A DNA stretch of 64,000 nucleotides from Salegentibacter mishustinae (GCF_002900095.1 NZ_LLKN01000002.1:2418001-2482000); one strand, 5' to 3'; counted from the first letter of the stretch, positions 16,348 to 25,736 are shown. Numbers and translations: made by a program. The notes: generated by a model not told the origin, from the sequence alone.

Positions 16348-16821
16348 CTATTTATAAAGTCCCAGAAGACGCAAAATAATGAGCATCTGCCCGGTGTGGT
16401 AAGCTGTATGTTCTATAATTAGTAGCGTTTCGCGTAGTAACGTATGATTTTCAGAATTTCTAACCGAGATATTAAGATCGTTTTTAGGATCCATCAGGAA
16501 GTTTTCAAGAATATCTCGATCATCAAAATAATCTTTTTTGAGCTTTTCCCAGGTTTCCCTGTTTTGAGGCGCAGATTCATCAGGCCAGTAATCCTCCGGC
16601 CAATTAGAGGTTTTATAATCACCCGAAATCGAGTATTCTAAAATATCTTTTTGAGAAAAAACAATATGGTAAAAAAGTTCATAGAAAGAATAGGGTAAAT
16701 TATAGGGACGCTCTCCCAGTTTCTCAAACGGAATTTTATCTATAAAAATTTCTAAGGAAGTAAAAGCCTCTCCTCCTTTTAAATGTTTTACCAGTTGCTC
16801 CTTTTCACCTTTTTCATTCAT
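16348..16821 (-). CDS. DinB-like four-helix metal-binding family protein
   Basis: A 157-residue protein with the DinB/YfiT four-helix pattern: FYELFYHIVFSQKDIL in helix 2 and LLIIEHTAYHTGQMLIILRLLG at the C-terminus, giving the His residues that usually bind a divalent metal. Members are often thiol-dependent S-transferases or have no known activity, so no reaction is assigned. It lies 17 bp downstream of a 59-residue membrane protein gene and is probably co-transcribed with it. Confidence 0.8.
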   Translation of the reverse strand: MNEKGEKEQLVKHLKGGEAFTSLEIFIDKIPFEKLGERPYNLPYSFYELFYHIVFSQKDILEYSISGDYKTSNWPEDYWPDESAPQNRETWEKLKKDYFDDRDILENFLMDPKNDLNISVRNSENHTLLRETLLIIEHTAYHTGQMLIILRLLGLYK

Positions 16822-16838
16822 AATTAATATTTTTTGTT

Positions 16839-17018
16839 TTAAATCCTGCCTTTTAGTGCATTAAAAGCCCAGGAAATAGCAAAAAATCCAATTCCTACCA
16901 CTGAGAATCCAATTGCATATTCACGATATTTAAGAACACCCAATAAAATTATTGCGGCACCAATTATAAACAAAGCAAAAGAAGCCCATGCGAAAATGGT
17001 ATTTTTATTCATTCCCAT
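16839..17018 (-). CDS. CAL67264-type small membrane protein
   Basis: A 59-residue reading frame beginning MGMNKNTIFAWASFALFIIG, with two hydrophobic helices (about 8-28 and 35-53) joined by LKYREYA and ending ALKGRI. This matches the small Flavobacteriales membrane protein family named after CAL67264 of Gramella forsetii; no function is known. Two ATGs are possible (17018 and 17012). The upstream sequence has GATATTTG, one mismatch to the -7 box, about 30 bases before the start. The DinB-like gene follows after 17 bp. Confidence 0.75.
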   Translation of the reverse strand: MGMNKNTIFAWASFALFIIGAAIILLGVLKYREYAIGFSVVGIGFFAISWAFNALKGRI

Positions 17019-17195
17019 AATAAAAGGTTTTATACAAATATCGGATATTTTAGCCTTCTAAACCACAACTGAAATTCACTCTATTTTGTATTTTAGCCAA
17101 AAGACAGCTTTAATTTCAATAATTACTGAAATTTTCATAAAAATTATCCCTTAATAAAGGATATTTTGAATTTCAGAATTTAAAAATTACAATAT

Positions 17196-18839
17196 ATGAA
17201 TATGAAATTCAATAAAAATGAAGACCATAACAAACTTTTGGTTTCTTCATTAAATCATAAACTCAAACGCGTAAAACTTGGCGGCGGTGAAAAACGCATC
17301 GAAAAACACCACGCCAAAGGCAAAATGACTGCCCGCGAGCGTATTGATTTTCTTCTTGACGAGAAGTCAAATTCTATAGAAATTGGCGCTTTTGCAGGTG
17401 AAGGAATGTACGAAGAACATGGTGGCTGCCCTTCGGGAGGTGTTGTTGTCAAGATAGGTTATGTTTCGGGGAAGCAATGTATTGTGGTTGCTAATGATGC
17501 TACCGTAAAAGCAGGGGCCTGGTTTCCCATTACCGGAAAGAAAAACCTACGCGCCCAGGAAATAGCGATTGAAAACAGGTTGCCAATTATCTACCTTGTT
17601 GATAGCGCCGGAGTGTATTTACCAATGCAGGATGAAATTTTCCCAGATAAAGAACACTTCGGAAGAATTTTTAGAAATAACGCAGTAATGAGCAGTATGG
17701 GAATTACCCAAATTGCGGCCGTTATGGGTAGCTGTGTAGCCGGTGGTGCTTACCTTCCTATTATGAGTGATGAAGCACTTATCGTAGAAAAAACCGGGAG
17801 TATTTTCCTTGCCGGAAGCTACCTGGTAAAAGCTGCAATTGGCGAATCTATAGATAATGAAACGCTTGGTGGCGCAACCACACATTCTGAAATTAGCGGG
17901 GTGACCGATTATAAAGCGAAAGATGATAAAGACGCGCTTACCCGTATTAAGAATATTATGGATAAAATGGGCGACTTCGATAAAGCCGGATTTAGCCATA
18001 AAAAAGCCGTAAAGCCTAAGGAGAAGCAGGAAGATATTTACGGGATTCTCCCGAAAAAACGTAGCGACCAATACGATGTTAGGGAAATTATTTCCCGCCT
18101 GGTTGATGGTTCAGAGTTTGAAGAATATAAAGAAGGCTATGGGCAAACCATTATTACCGGCTACGCCAGGATAGATGGTTGGGCCGTGGGTATTGTGGCT
18201 AATCAGCGTAAAATTGTAAAAACTACGGCGTCGAAAACAAAACCTACTGAAATGCAATTTGGCGGTGTGATCTATTCTGATTCAGCCGATAAAGCCACTC
18301 GTTTTATTGCAAACTGCAACCAGAAAAAAATTCCGTTGGTTTTTCTTCAGGATGTTACCGGGTTTATGGTAGGCAGCAAAAGCGAGCACGGCGGTATTAT
18401 TAAAGACGGTGCTAAAATGGTTAGCGCGGTTAGTAATTCGGTAGTACCTAAATTTACCATCATTATGGGGAATTCTTATGGTGCCGGAAATTACGCGATG
18501 TGCGGAAAAGCCTACGATCCAAGACTTATCGCAGCCTGGCCAAGTGCAGAACTTGCAGTAATGGGTGGCACACAAGCCGCCAAAGTTTTAGCACAAATTG
18601 AAACCGCTGCAATGGAGAAAAAAGGTGAGAAGGTTGATGAGGAAAAAGAAAAAGAAGTTTTTGAGGCGATAAAATCACGTTATGATGAACAGACTTCTCC
18701 ATATTACGCTGCTGCACGTTTATGGACAGACGCGGTAATAGACCCTTTAGACACCAGGAAATGGATTTCCATGGGAATTGAAGCCGCAAACCACGCGCCT
18801 ATTGAAAAAGATTTTAATTTAGGAGTGATCCAAACATAA
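17196..18839 (+). CDS. Acyl-CoA carboxylase carboxyltransferase (beta) subunit, methylcrotonyl-CoA type
   Basis: A 547-residue crotonase-fold carboxyltransferase. The N-half has HHAKGKMTARERIDFLLD and the acyl-CoA site region VDSAGVYLPMQDEIFPDKEH, followed by HFGRIFRNNAVMSSMGITQI and GSCVAGGAYLPIMSDEALIV, closest in my reading to methylcrotonyl-CoA carboxylase beta subunits. The C-half carries the carboxybiotin-side motif FLQDVTGFMVGSKSEHGGII and GNSYGAGNYAMCGKAYDP. It transfers CO2 from biotin carboxyl carrier protein to a branched acyl-CoA, as in leucine catabolism. No biotin carboxylase/BCCP subunit is in the window. The M1 peptidase gene follows after 14 bp, probably in the same transcript. 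Confidence 0.88.
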   Translation: MNMKFNKNEDHNKLLVSSLNHKLKRVKLGGGEKRIEKHHAKGKMTARERIDFLLDEKSNSIEIGAFAGEGMYEEHGGCPSGGVVVKIGYVSGKQCIVVANDATVKAGAWFPITGKKNLRAQEIAIENRLPIIYLVDSAGVYLPMQDEIFPDKEHFGRIFRNNAVMSSMGITQIAAVMGSCVAGGAYLPIMSDEALIVEKTGSIFLAGSYLVKAAIGESIDNETLGGATTHSEISGVTDYKAKDDKDALTRIKNIMDKMGDFDKAGFSHKKAVKPKEKQEDIYGILPKKRSDQYDVREIISRLVDGSEFEEYKEGYGQTIITGYARIDGWAVGIVANQRKIVKTTASKTKPTEMQFGGVIYSDSADKATRFIANCNQKKIPLVFLQDVTGFMVGSKSEHGGIIKDGAKMVSAVSNSVVPKFTIIMGNSYGAGNYAMCGKAYDPRLIAAWPSAELAVMGGTQAAKVLAQIETAAMEKKGEKVDEEKEKEVFEAIKSRYDEQTSPYYAAARLWTDAVIDPLDTRKWISMGIEAANHAPIEKDFNLGVIQT

Positions 18840-18853
18840 TTTCAGATTTAAAT

Positions 18854-20491
18854 ATGAAAAAATTAATTTTAGCCTTAGTTGTCTTAATTTCTGCCGCTAA
18901 TATTTCCTGCGCCCAGGTTTTAAGCAACAAAAAAGGCAATTATACCGAAGCCGATTCATTAAGAGGCTCACTAAGACCTGAGCGCGCTTTCGATGTTCAG
19001 AAATATCATTTAAAGCTTAAAGTTGAACCCGAAAAGCAGTTTATTTCTGGTTCAAATACGATTAGTTTTATTGCTGACGATGATCTTTCTACCATTCAAA
19101 TAGATCTTTTTGAAAACATGAAGGTGGATTCTATCCTTCAGAATAATCAAACTTTAGCTTACAATAGAAAGCACAATGCGGTTTTTATCGATTTGAAAGA
19201 AACAGTAAGAGCCAATGAGAAAGGAGAAATTCAATTTTATTATTCCGGAAAACCTATCGTAGCAAAAAATGCACCCTGGGATGGCGGTTTTGTGTGGGAT
19301 ACAGATAAAAACGGAGATCCGTGGATTGGTGTTGCCGTTCAGGGAACAGGCGCCAGCCTTTGGTACCCAAATAAAGACCATCAAAGTGACGAGCCGGAAG
19401 AAGTTCAGCTAGATATCGCAGTTCCAAACGGACTTATGAATGTTTCTAACGGGCAATTTTTAGGTAAAAAAGATCTGGGCAACGGCTTTACTCAGTGGAG
19501 CTGGAAAACAGTGAATCCCATTAATAATTACAACGTAATGATCAATATCGCGAATTATGAGCATTTTTCAGATTCCTATGGTGATCTGGATCTTGATTAC
19601 TATGTTTTGCCTTACAACCTGGAAAAAGCTAAAGAGCAATTCAAGGAAGTTAAACCAATGATGGATTGCTTTTACGAAAAATTCGGGGAATATCCTTTTG
19701 TGGAAGACGGCTTTAAACTTATTGAAACTCCTTACCTTGGGATGGAACACCAGAGCGCGGTAGCCTATGGAAATGAATACGAAATGGGTTATTTAGGCAA
19801 TGACCTTTCCGGAACCGGTATTGGCTTAAAATGGGATTACATCATTATTCACGAATCGGGTCACGAATGGTATGGGAACAGTATTACCGCAAAAGATATT
19901 GCCGATATGTGGATTCACGAAGGCTTTACTTCCTACTCGGAAGCTGTCTATGTGGAATGCCGCTGGGGTAAAGAAGAAGCGCTGGAATATCTTAAAGGAA
20001 CACGCCGTGGCCTTGGTAATAATGCAACAATTATTGGTGATTACGGTGTGAATAGCGAAGGCTCTGGGGATATGTATTTTAAAGGTGCCAATTTGCTAAA
20101 TACCATTCGTAGCATTTATGATAACGATGAATTATGGTGGAAAACCTTAAAAGATTACACCGAAACTTATAAACACCAGATCATCGATACCGAGACCACT
20201 GAGAATTTCTTTAATGAATCTACAGGGGTAGACCTGGAACCTATTTTTGATCAATATCTAAGACATACTGATCTACCGAAATTGCAGTTCAGAAAAAAAG
20301 AAGGAAAAACCCAGGCAAGATGGATAGCTGATGTTGAAGATTTTAAAATGCCGGTAGATATTTTTATCGACGGAAAAGAAATTAGAATCACGCCAACAGA
20401 TGAATGGGGCGATTTAAAGGAGAACATAGCCCTTAATAAAATTGAAGTAAACGACCTGGAATTTTACATTAAAACCAGTTACAAGAAGTAA
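18854..20491 (+). CDS. Exported M1 family zinc metallopeptidase
   Basis: A 545-residue aminopeptidase-like protein with a signal peptide (MKKLILALVVLISAANISCA; the Cys19 context ISCAQ is more signal-peptidase I than lipobox). The N-terminal beta domain (45-240) is followed by a thermolysin-like domain with GMEHQSAVAYG at 296-306, HESGH at 333-337 and the third zinc ligand Glu356 in IHEGFTSYSE, the HEXXH-X18-E pattern of family M1. It is shorter than full aminopeptidase N and lacks the large C-terminal helical domain, like leukotriene-A4-hydrolase-type minimal forms in Bacteroidota. Likely periplasmic or surface peptide degradation. Confidence 0.9.
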   Translation: MKKLILALVVLISAANISCAQVLSNKKGNYTEADSLRGSLRPERAFDVQKYHLKLKVEPEKQFISGSNTISFIADDDLSTIQIDLFENMKVDSILQNNQTLAYNRKHNAVFIDLKETVRANEKGEIQFYYSGKPIVAKNAPWDGGFVWDTDKNGDPWIGVAVQGTGASLWYPNKDHQSDEPEEVQLDIAVPNGLMNVSNGQFLGKKDLGNGFTQWSWKTVNPINNYNVMINIANYEHFSDSYGDLDLDYYVLPYNLEKAKEQFKEVKPMMDCFYEKFGEYPFVEDGFKLIETPYLGMEHQSAVAYGNEYEMGYLGNDLSGTGIGLKWDYIIIHESGHEWYGNSITAKDIADMWIHEGFTSYSEAVYVECRWGKEEALEYLKGTRRGLGNNATIIGDYGVNSEGSGDMYFKGANLLNTIRSIYDNDELWWKTLKDYTETYKHQIIDTETTENFFNESTGVDLEPIFDQYLRHTDLPKLQFRKKEGKTQARWIADVEDFKMPVDIFIDGKEIRITPTDEWGDLKENIALNKIEVNDLEFYIKTSYKK

Positions 20492-20515
20492 AATTTAATT
20501 TAGAATTTTAAAAAA

Positions 20516-20539
20516 GGCTGTCTTATACAGCCTTTTTTT
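20516..20539 (+). terminator. Terminator after the M1 metallopeptidase gene
   Basis: GGCTGT-CTTAT-ACAGCC followed by TTTTTTT. It is the plain form of the GGCTGT-type stem that is interrupted by REP-like repeats at 48842 and 55477. Confidence 0.88.
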
Positions 20540-20629
20540 ATGCTTACAAACGAACTCTCAGAGCAATCTCACAAGGTACCCATTAAAACCTTTATTTACT
20601 TTTCAAAGCTCGCCCCATAGCATTTAAAT

Positions 20630-20642
20630 CTCGATTTTCGAT
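20630..20642 (+). promoter_or_regulatory. CTCG-type palindromic motif upstream of doxX-like gene
   Basis: AAATCTCGATTTTCGATTAAA (core 20630-20642) resembles the perfect palindrome CTCGATTATCGAG at 46324 and the copy at 26502. It lies about 80 bp before the start at 20722. Candidate regulator site or dispersed repeat. Confidence 0.3.
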
Positions 20643-20721
20643 TAAAAGAATAACGAATAATTAAAACAATAATACATTTATTTTCAGTAACTTATAGTTC
20701 ACAAACTTTAACACTAAAGTT

Positions 20722-21144
20722 ATGATAAGCGTAAAATCCCTCAATAAGTGGGCGAATGCGCACACTTATTATTTCATTGATGTTTTAAGGATTGCTTTAG
20801 GTGTTTTCCTGTTTATAAAAGGAATCAACTTTATTTCCCAAACAGAAACACTTATAGAACTCATAAAGCCACTTGAAGGTTATGGAGGTACCATGCTAAC
20901 CGTTCATTATGTAGCCTTTGCCCATTTAATTGGCGGAGTACTTATAGCTGTGGGTTTACTTACCCGTTGGGCTATTCTCGTTCAACTCCCAATTATTATT
21001 GGCGCGATCTTAATAAATTTTATAGGAGTTATGCAACCGGGCCGGTTATTTGAAGCCAGTATCATACTAATTTTAAGCCTATTCTTTTTATTCTATGGCT
21101 CTGGAAAACATTCCACAGATTATTATATGAAAATGCAACAATAG
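20722..21144 (+). CDS. DoxX family membrane protein
   Basis: A 140-residue protein with four membrane helices (about 22-38, 60-78, 83-102, 110-128) and the DoxX/DoxD-type pattern LRIALGVFLFIKGINFI, then AHLIGGVLIAVGLLTRWA. DoxX proteins are inner-membrane proteins linked in some bacteria to redox stress complexes; the reaction here is unknown. It stands alone, converging on the M24 peptidase gene with no clear terminator between them. Confidence 0.82.
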   Translation: MISVKSLNKWANAHTYYFIDVLRIALGVFLFIKGINFISQTETLIELIKPLEGYGGTMLTVHYVAFAHLIGGVLIAVGLLTRWAILVQLPIIIGAILINFIGVMQPGRLFEASIILILSLFFLFYGSGKHSTDYYMKMQQ

Positions 21145-21206
21145 ACAGGAAAAAGGAGAGAAATTTTTAATTTGAGTTAGGAATTCACTTAAATGAAATT
21201 CAACCT

Positions 21207-22559
21207 TTATTTATGTGAAATCAGCAAAAGTTCTTCCTGCCTGCCATTTACATAGCGAAAATCCTCGGCTCCCCAAAAACCGGACTCTTCCAACATGATT
21301 CTAACCTCCTGGTCCCATTCAGGCAAAAAGACACTGGTTTTAAGTTCAATAGCATATACAGTATTTTCCTGTAAGGGATAATCCCCACTTCCCGGCACGC
21401 CTTCCTGCGAATCCCACATACCAATGGTAGTACCTGAAGAATGGCCATAAAGACCTAGAGGATGCGTATAGATCATAGGTTTTAAACCTTTTCTTTTAGC
21501 TTGCTCTAAACTTTCTAAAAGAATTTTATTTCCGGTTTTTCCGGTTTCGAAATTTCCGGTTAAAATATCCTGTAACTGGTTGCCTTTATCAAATGCTTCC
21601 GAAAGAAATTTTGGAGCTTCACTTTCTCCCGCTTTCAAAACATAAGCCATTTGCTGGCAATCGGTATTTAGTCCCAAATAAGAAATACCAAAATCGCAAT
21701 GAATAAGATCTCCAGGCATAATCACTTTTCTTTCTTTAGCTGAAGAAAAGGCACTCACGTGATCTTGCAGGGCATCTTCATCTCGCTGAATTGCAACCGT
21801 TGGATGAAACCAGGTTTCAAGGCCAAGATCAGTTACTTTTTGACGCATCCACCAAACTACATCTTCAGTACTAGTTTCTCCGGGCACAATCACCTTATTA
21901 CTAAATGCTTCCCGAATAATAGTTTTAGTAATCTGCACCAATTCTGGGTAGATTTCCATTTCTTTTTCACTTCGGGTTTCTATCCAGCCTATTGCAAGAT
22001 CTTCTGCCGAAACGATTTTTGAATGAAATTCCTGAGGAAGAGCTTCCATAAATTCATCATAATCGGTTTTTACCAGGCCATCGGCAATACCATCTATTTC
22101 AGAATAATTCAGTCCAATTTTCTCTGGGTTTCGGTCTTTTATTATCTGCACCAAAGCTTTCCATTGTTCGGGTTGCTTTTCAGGATTCCAGGCAGAGCTT
22201 ATATTTTTTCCAACATCATATCGCGCTACTGCCAAACGTTCTAAACTATCCTGTTCTTTATTTCTGTAAAAGACAAGAATTGTTCGCCGGCGGGCATTTA
22301 ACCAGGTAGGCGGCAGCATAGTTTTTAAAACGGGATCTTCATTATATTCTCGCGCGATTACCAGCCACATATCAATTTCGGTGCGATCCATTAGTTTGGA
22401 AAGAAGATTATCAAACCTATCCTGTTGTATTTCTTCTATAAGTTGTGCGCGTTCGCGTTCTGGTAATATTTGTGCTGAAACTGGAAAACAAAAAGCTAGT
22501 AAAAATATTAGTAGGATAGAATTGCATATCCCGCCCCTAAATTCTATTAATTTTCTCAT
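21207..22559 (-). CDS. Exported M24 family metallopeptidase (Xaa-Pro aminopeptidase-like)
   Basis: A 450-residue protein with a signal peptide ending near residue 30 (FCFPVSAQ), an N-terminal creatinase-like domain (40-195) and a pita-bread catalytic domain. Metal ligands are visible: Asp289 in HCDFG, Asp300 in LNTDCQ, a His in THPLGLYGH (366 or 373), Glu405 in AIELKT and Glu424/425 in IMLEES. It probably removes N-terminal residues before proline in the periplasm. Its start lies 11 bp after the menE stop, so it rides on the menaquinone-cluster transcript although no metabolic link is evident. Confidence 0.88.
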   Translation of the reverse strand: MRKLIEFRGGICNSILLIFLLAFCFPVSAQILPERERAQLIEEIQQDRFDNLLSKLMDRTEIDMWLVIAREYNEDPVLKTMLPPTWLNARRRTILVFYRNKEQDSLERLAVARYDVGKNISSAWNPEKQPEQWKALVQIIKDRNPEKIGLNYSEIDGIADGLVKTDYDEFMEALPQEFHSKIVSAEDLAIGWIETRSEKEMEIYPELVQITKTIIREAFSNKVIVPGETSTEDVVWWMRQKVTDLGLETWFHPTVAIQRDEDALQDHVSAFSSAKERKVIMPGDLIHCDFGISYLGLNTDCQQMAYVLKAGESEAPKFLSEAFDKGNQLQDILTGNFETGKTGNKILLESLEQAKRKGLKPMIYTHPLGLYGHSSGTTIGMWDSQEGVPGSGDYPLQENTVYAIELKTSVFLPEWDQEVRIMLEESGFWGAEDFRYVNGRQEELLLISHK

Positions 22560-22570
22560 AAAATAAAAGC

Positions 22571-23668
22571 TTAGTTTACCTTGCTTGTAAAAGTATTTTC
22601 CCTGTGAATTTTCCCGGTATGGGTTTCTTCAAATTTTTCTATGAAATAGATCTTTTTAGGGCGCTCGTATTTTTCAAGGCTTTTTAACTGGTTAATCTCC
22701 TTTTCCAATTTCTGAAGAAAATCTTCTGAAAATTCATTCTCAACAAACAGTACCAATTTTTCACCCAGGGCATCATCTGGCATACCTATAACAAATAACC
22801 GCTGATCTATAATTTTGGAAAGCTTATTTTCTATTTGTTCAGGGTGCAGTTTAATGCCACCAGAATTGATCACATTATCTAATCTACCCTTCCATTGAAA
22901 TTTTTTATAGGTAAGAATTTCAACCACATCATTGGTGGTAATAATTTCATCTGAAAGTTTGGGCGCTTTAATCACTAAACAGCCTCTTTCGTCCTGGGAA
23001 ATATTAATATTTGGCAGTACCTTAAATACTCGTGATTTTTTCTTGTTTTTTGATGGATTTAGCCTTTTGGCCGCGATGTGGGTAACGGTTTCCGTCATTC
23101 CATAAGTTTCATAAACTTTGGTGCTAACTTCCTTCACCATTTTTTGCAGACGTGGTGAAACGGCTCCGCCGCCAACAATAAGTTTTTTTATAAGGTGCAG
23201 GCGACCAACAGAATTATCCAGTTGGAACGGCGTCATTGCACAAAAATCGTAACGTTTGAAGACCTGGTCTAAAGGATTGGAAGATGGTGGCACCATATCT
23301 AATTGCCAACCTAAAACCATAGCGCGAACCAGCATCATTTTTCCGGCAATATAGGTTGCCGGCAAGCATAGCAAAGCAGTCGTTTTTTCTGGTAAATCAA
23401 AGAAACGAGAAGTAGCAATGGCCGAATTGATCATATGCTCCTTTTTGATCCTAATAACTTTTGGTGTACCTGTAGAACCAGAGGTTTTTACCTCAACATA
23501 CTTAGAAGGCTTGATCCACTCCAATAAGAAACTTCCTACTTTTTCTTCAAAAGCTTCACCTTCTTTTATAAAACTATAGGCCACAAGATGTAACTCTGCA
23601 TTAGTAAAATGCCGCTTGTTCAGTCTGAAATCAGGGTGGGTTTCCCTTACTTTATACTTATCTGCCAT
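22571..23668 (-). CDS. menE: O-succinylbenzoate-CoA ligase-like AMP-forming enzyme (MenE)
   Basis: A 365-residue ANL-superfamily ligase, shorter than the usual 450 or more because of a reduced N-terminal domain. The P-loop is VKTSGSTGTPKVIRIKKEHM near residue 60, followed by KVYETYGMTETVTHIA (adenylate motif), WKGRLDNVINSGGIKLHPEQ (hinge) and a C-terminal catalytic Lys in ETHTGKIHR. It would convert o-succinylbenzoate to its CoA thioester in menaquinone synthesis; menC and menA in the same cluster support this. An in-frame TTG four codons upstream is less likely than the ATG at 23668. CATATTTG, one mismatch to the -7 box, lies just before it, so a secondary promoter is possible. Confidence 0.88.
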   Translation of the reverse strand: MADKYKVRETHPDFRLNKRHFTNAELHLVAYSFIKEGEAFEEKVGSFLLEWIKPSKYVEVKTSGSTGTPKVIRIKKEHMINSAIATSRFFDLPEKTTALLCLPATYIAGKMMLVRAMVLGWQLDMVPPSSNPLDQVFKRYDFCAMTPFQLDNSVGRLHLIKKLIVGGGAVSPRLQKMVKEVSTKVYETYGMTETVTHIAAKRLNPSKNKKKSRVFKVLPNINISQDERGCLVIKAPKLSDEIITTNDVVEILTYKKFQWKGRLDNVINSGGIKLHPEQIENKLSKIIDQRLFVIGMPDDALGEKLVLFVENEFSEDFLQKLEKEINQLKSLEKYERPKKIYFIEKFEETHTGKIHRENTFTSKVN

Positions 23669-23729
23669 ATTTAAAACCAAATATGTTACATTACTTTGTA
23701 TTGAAAGTTAGGAAATTGTAATGATTAAT

Positions 23730-24671
23730 TTAACTTTCTTCTGAAAGTTTTATGGTTTCAGGCTTTTCTACTCTTCCGAAGAGTTTATTTTTCCAATCGC
23801 TCCAACCATATTTTTTAGCCATAATAAAAAGAAAAAGCGGATAAATTATAAATACCGGCACCAAAACATCAATCCCCGCGGTTGGATCTGAAATATCCTT
23901 AAAAATAGATTCGGTTTGGAAGGCAGTCCAATCGGCAGTAACGAGCAGAGCTGCAGTAAGGTTGTTACCGGCATGAAAGCCTAAAGCCAGTTCCATACCT
24001 TCATCCATTAATGTCATTATTCCCAGCAAAAACCCGGTACCAATATAATAGATCATGATCAAGTTCCCCATTTGGGTTACTTCGGGGTTAAAGAAATGTA
24101 ATCCCCCAAAACATACTGAAGTAATTATTAAAGGCACCCAACGATTTTTAACAAGTGTGCCAAGCCCCTGCATAAAATATCCGCGGAATAAATATTCTTC
24201 AAAACTGGTTTGCAGCGGAATCATTATAATGGCGATTCCTACCAAAATAGCAAAGGGAACCGGCTGAAAGTTTACCAGGAAATCTTCAGGATTCACCGAA
24301 TACTCTATTAATGTAACAATAATGGTAAAAGCAGCTACAAGACCAAAACCAAACCACACACGCCCCCAGTCAACCTTTTTTCGGCTGGTGGTAATTGATT
24401 TTACGGGTTGATTATGCAATAATTTTACAACTAGTAAAAGAACACCAAGACCTGCAGCGAAAGTGAGCAAGATTAGAAAAAATGTAAAATTAGAATCTAA
24501 AACCTGCATAAGTTCTCCTTCAGTCATTTCCGCTATTTCCATTCCTCGCTCTAAAAAAACGGCTATACCTAGAGGAATTTGTCCTATAACAACTCCAACG
24601 AAAACCAATAAAGTTCCAATAACATATCGCCAAAAATCATAGCGATATTTAAAAGCTTCAGCTATATACAT
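23730..24671 (-). CDS. CPBP family intramembrane metalloprotease
   Basis: A 313-residue membrane protein with about eight helices and all CPBP (Abi/Rce1-like) motifs: Glu158-Glu159 with Arg163 in SFEEYLFRGYF, His192 in FGGLHFF, and His233/Asn237 in GFHAGNN. Bacterial members cleave or process membrane proteins or peptides and some confer bacteriocin self-immunity; the substrate here is unknown. It sits between menE and menC, 3 bp after the menC stop region, so it is co-transcribed with menaquinone genes. Confidence 0.88.
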   Translation of the reverse strand: MYIAEAFKYRYDFWRYVIGTLLVFVGVVIGQIPLGIAVFLERGMEIAEMTEGELMQVLDSNFTFFLILLTFAAGLGVLLLVVKLLHNQPVKSITTSRKKVDWGRVWFGFGLVAAFTIIVTLIEYSVNPEDFLVNFQPVPFAILVGIAIIMIPLQTSFEEYLFRGYFMQGLGTLVKNRWVPLIITSVCFGGLHFFNPEVTQMGNLIMIYYIGTGFLLGIMTLMDEGMELALGFHAGNNLTAALLVTADWTAFQTESIFKDISDPTAGIDVLVPVFIIYPLFLFIMAKKYGWSDWKNKLFGRVEKPETIKLSEES

Positions 24672-24674
24672 TTA

Positions 24675-25709
24675 CTAAAAATTAAATTCCCAGCTTTTAG
24701 CCGGATTATATTGAATATTTCCTTTCGCCACTTCTAACGGACTCTCTATATTGTTAGTATACAAACTTCCGGTACCCAGTCCCTGCGGCATTTTACTGTA
24801 TTTAGTATAAGTAAATTGCGAAATTGCGCTGAGCCCTACGTTGCTTTCCAACGCACTGGTAATCCACCAACCAATATGTTGTTCTTCCGCAAGCTCAATC
24901 CACTCTTGTGTACCTTTAAAACCGCCAATTAAACTGGGCTTTAGAATAATATACTGTGACTTTATTGTTTGTAGTAATTCTTTCTTCTTAGTTACATCAA
25001 AAACTCCTATAAGTTCTTCATCCAGAGCAATAGGAAGCGGTGTTCTTTCACACAAACCTCTCATTTGTTCCCATTGGCCCTGTTTTATAGGTTGCTCTAT
25101 ACTGTGTAACTGATATTCACTTAAGCGCTTCAATTTTTCTAAAGCTTCAGTAGGTTTAAAAGCTCCATTTGCATCTACGCGTAATTCTATTTCTTCGGAA
25201 GAAAATTCGGTTCTAATATATTTTAAAAGCTCTAATTCGGTCTCAAAATCTATGGCTCCAATCTTCATCTTAATACAATCGAAACCGGCTTCAATTTTCT
25301 CCTGAATTTGAGATTTCATAAAAGACTTTTCTCCCATCCATATCAAGCCATTAATTGGTATTGCAGCCTTTCCATCAGTGAATTCAGAAGGAAATATTTC
25401 GAAAGGATTTTTAGCTTTTAAAGATCTAAAAGCCATTTCTACTCCAATTTGAATGCTCGGAAATTCTTTTAATTCTTCCCAAAGCATGGTTTCGCCCAGA
25501 TTGATATTGTTGCAAACCCACTGCAATTTTTCTTCATAATCTGGCCTGTCGTCTATACTTAGACTTCTAAGAATTCCGCATTCGCCATAACCAACCTTAT
25601 CACCATCGGTAATTTTTAGAAACCAGGTCTCTTTAGTAGTAAGAACGCCCCGCGAAGTTCCGCTGGGGCGTTTAAAATTTAGGATATACTTTTTATAATC
25701 TGCCTGCAT
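24675..25709 (-). CDS. menC: o-Succinylbenzoate synthase (MenC)
   Basis: A 344-residue enolase-superfamily enzyme that dehydrates SHCHC to o-succinylbenzoate. It has the N-terminal capping domain (YGECGILRSLSIDD), the catalytic KxK pair in FDCIKMKIGAID, metal ligands Asp in LRVDANGAF, Glu in HSIEQPIKQG and Asp in IALDEELIG, and the second catalytic Lys in IILKPSLIGGF. Context with menE and menA favours this over dipeptide epimerase. It is 27 bp downstream of the UPF0173 hydrolase gene. Confidence 0.9.
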   Translation of the reverse strand: MQADYKKYILNFKRPSGTSRGVLTTKETWFLKITDGDKVGYGECGILRSLSIDDRPDYEEKLQWVCNNINLGETMLWEELKEFPSIQIGVEMAFRSLKAKNPFEIFPSEFTDGKAAIPINGLIWMGEKSFMKSQIQEKIEAGFDCIKMKIGAIDFETELELLKYIRTEFSSEEIELRVDANGAFKPTEALEKLKRLSEYQLHSIEQPIKQGQWEQMRGLCERTPLPIALDEELIGVFDVTKKKELLQTIKSQYIILKPSLIGGFKGTQEWIELAEEQHIGWWITSALESNVGLSAISQFTYTKYSKMPQGLGTGSLYTNNIESPLEVAKGNIQYNPAKSWEFNF

Positions 25710-25736
25710 ATATTTTATTATTTGTACAAGCCGAAA

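Noticed and set aside
23730-24671. CPBP protein as abortive-infection or bacteriocin immunity gene
   Set aside because: The family name Abi invites this, but no bacteriocin or defence genes are near and the gene is embedded in a menaquinone cluster.
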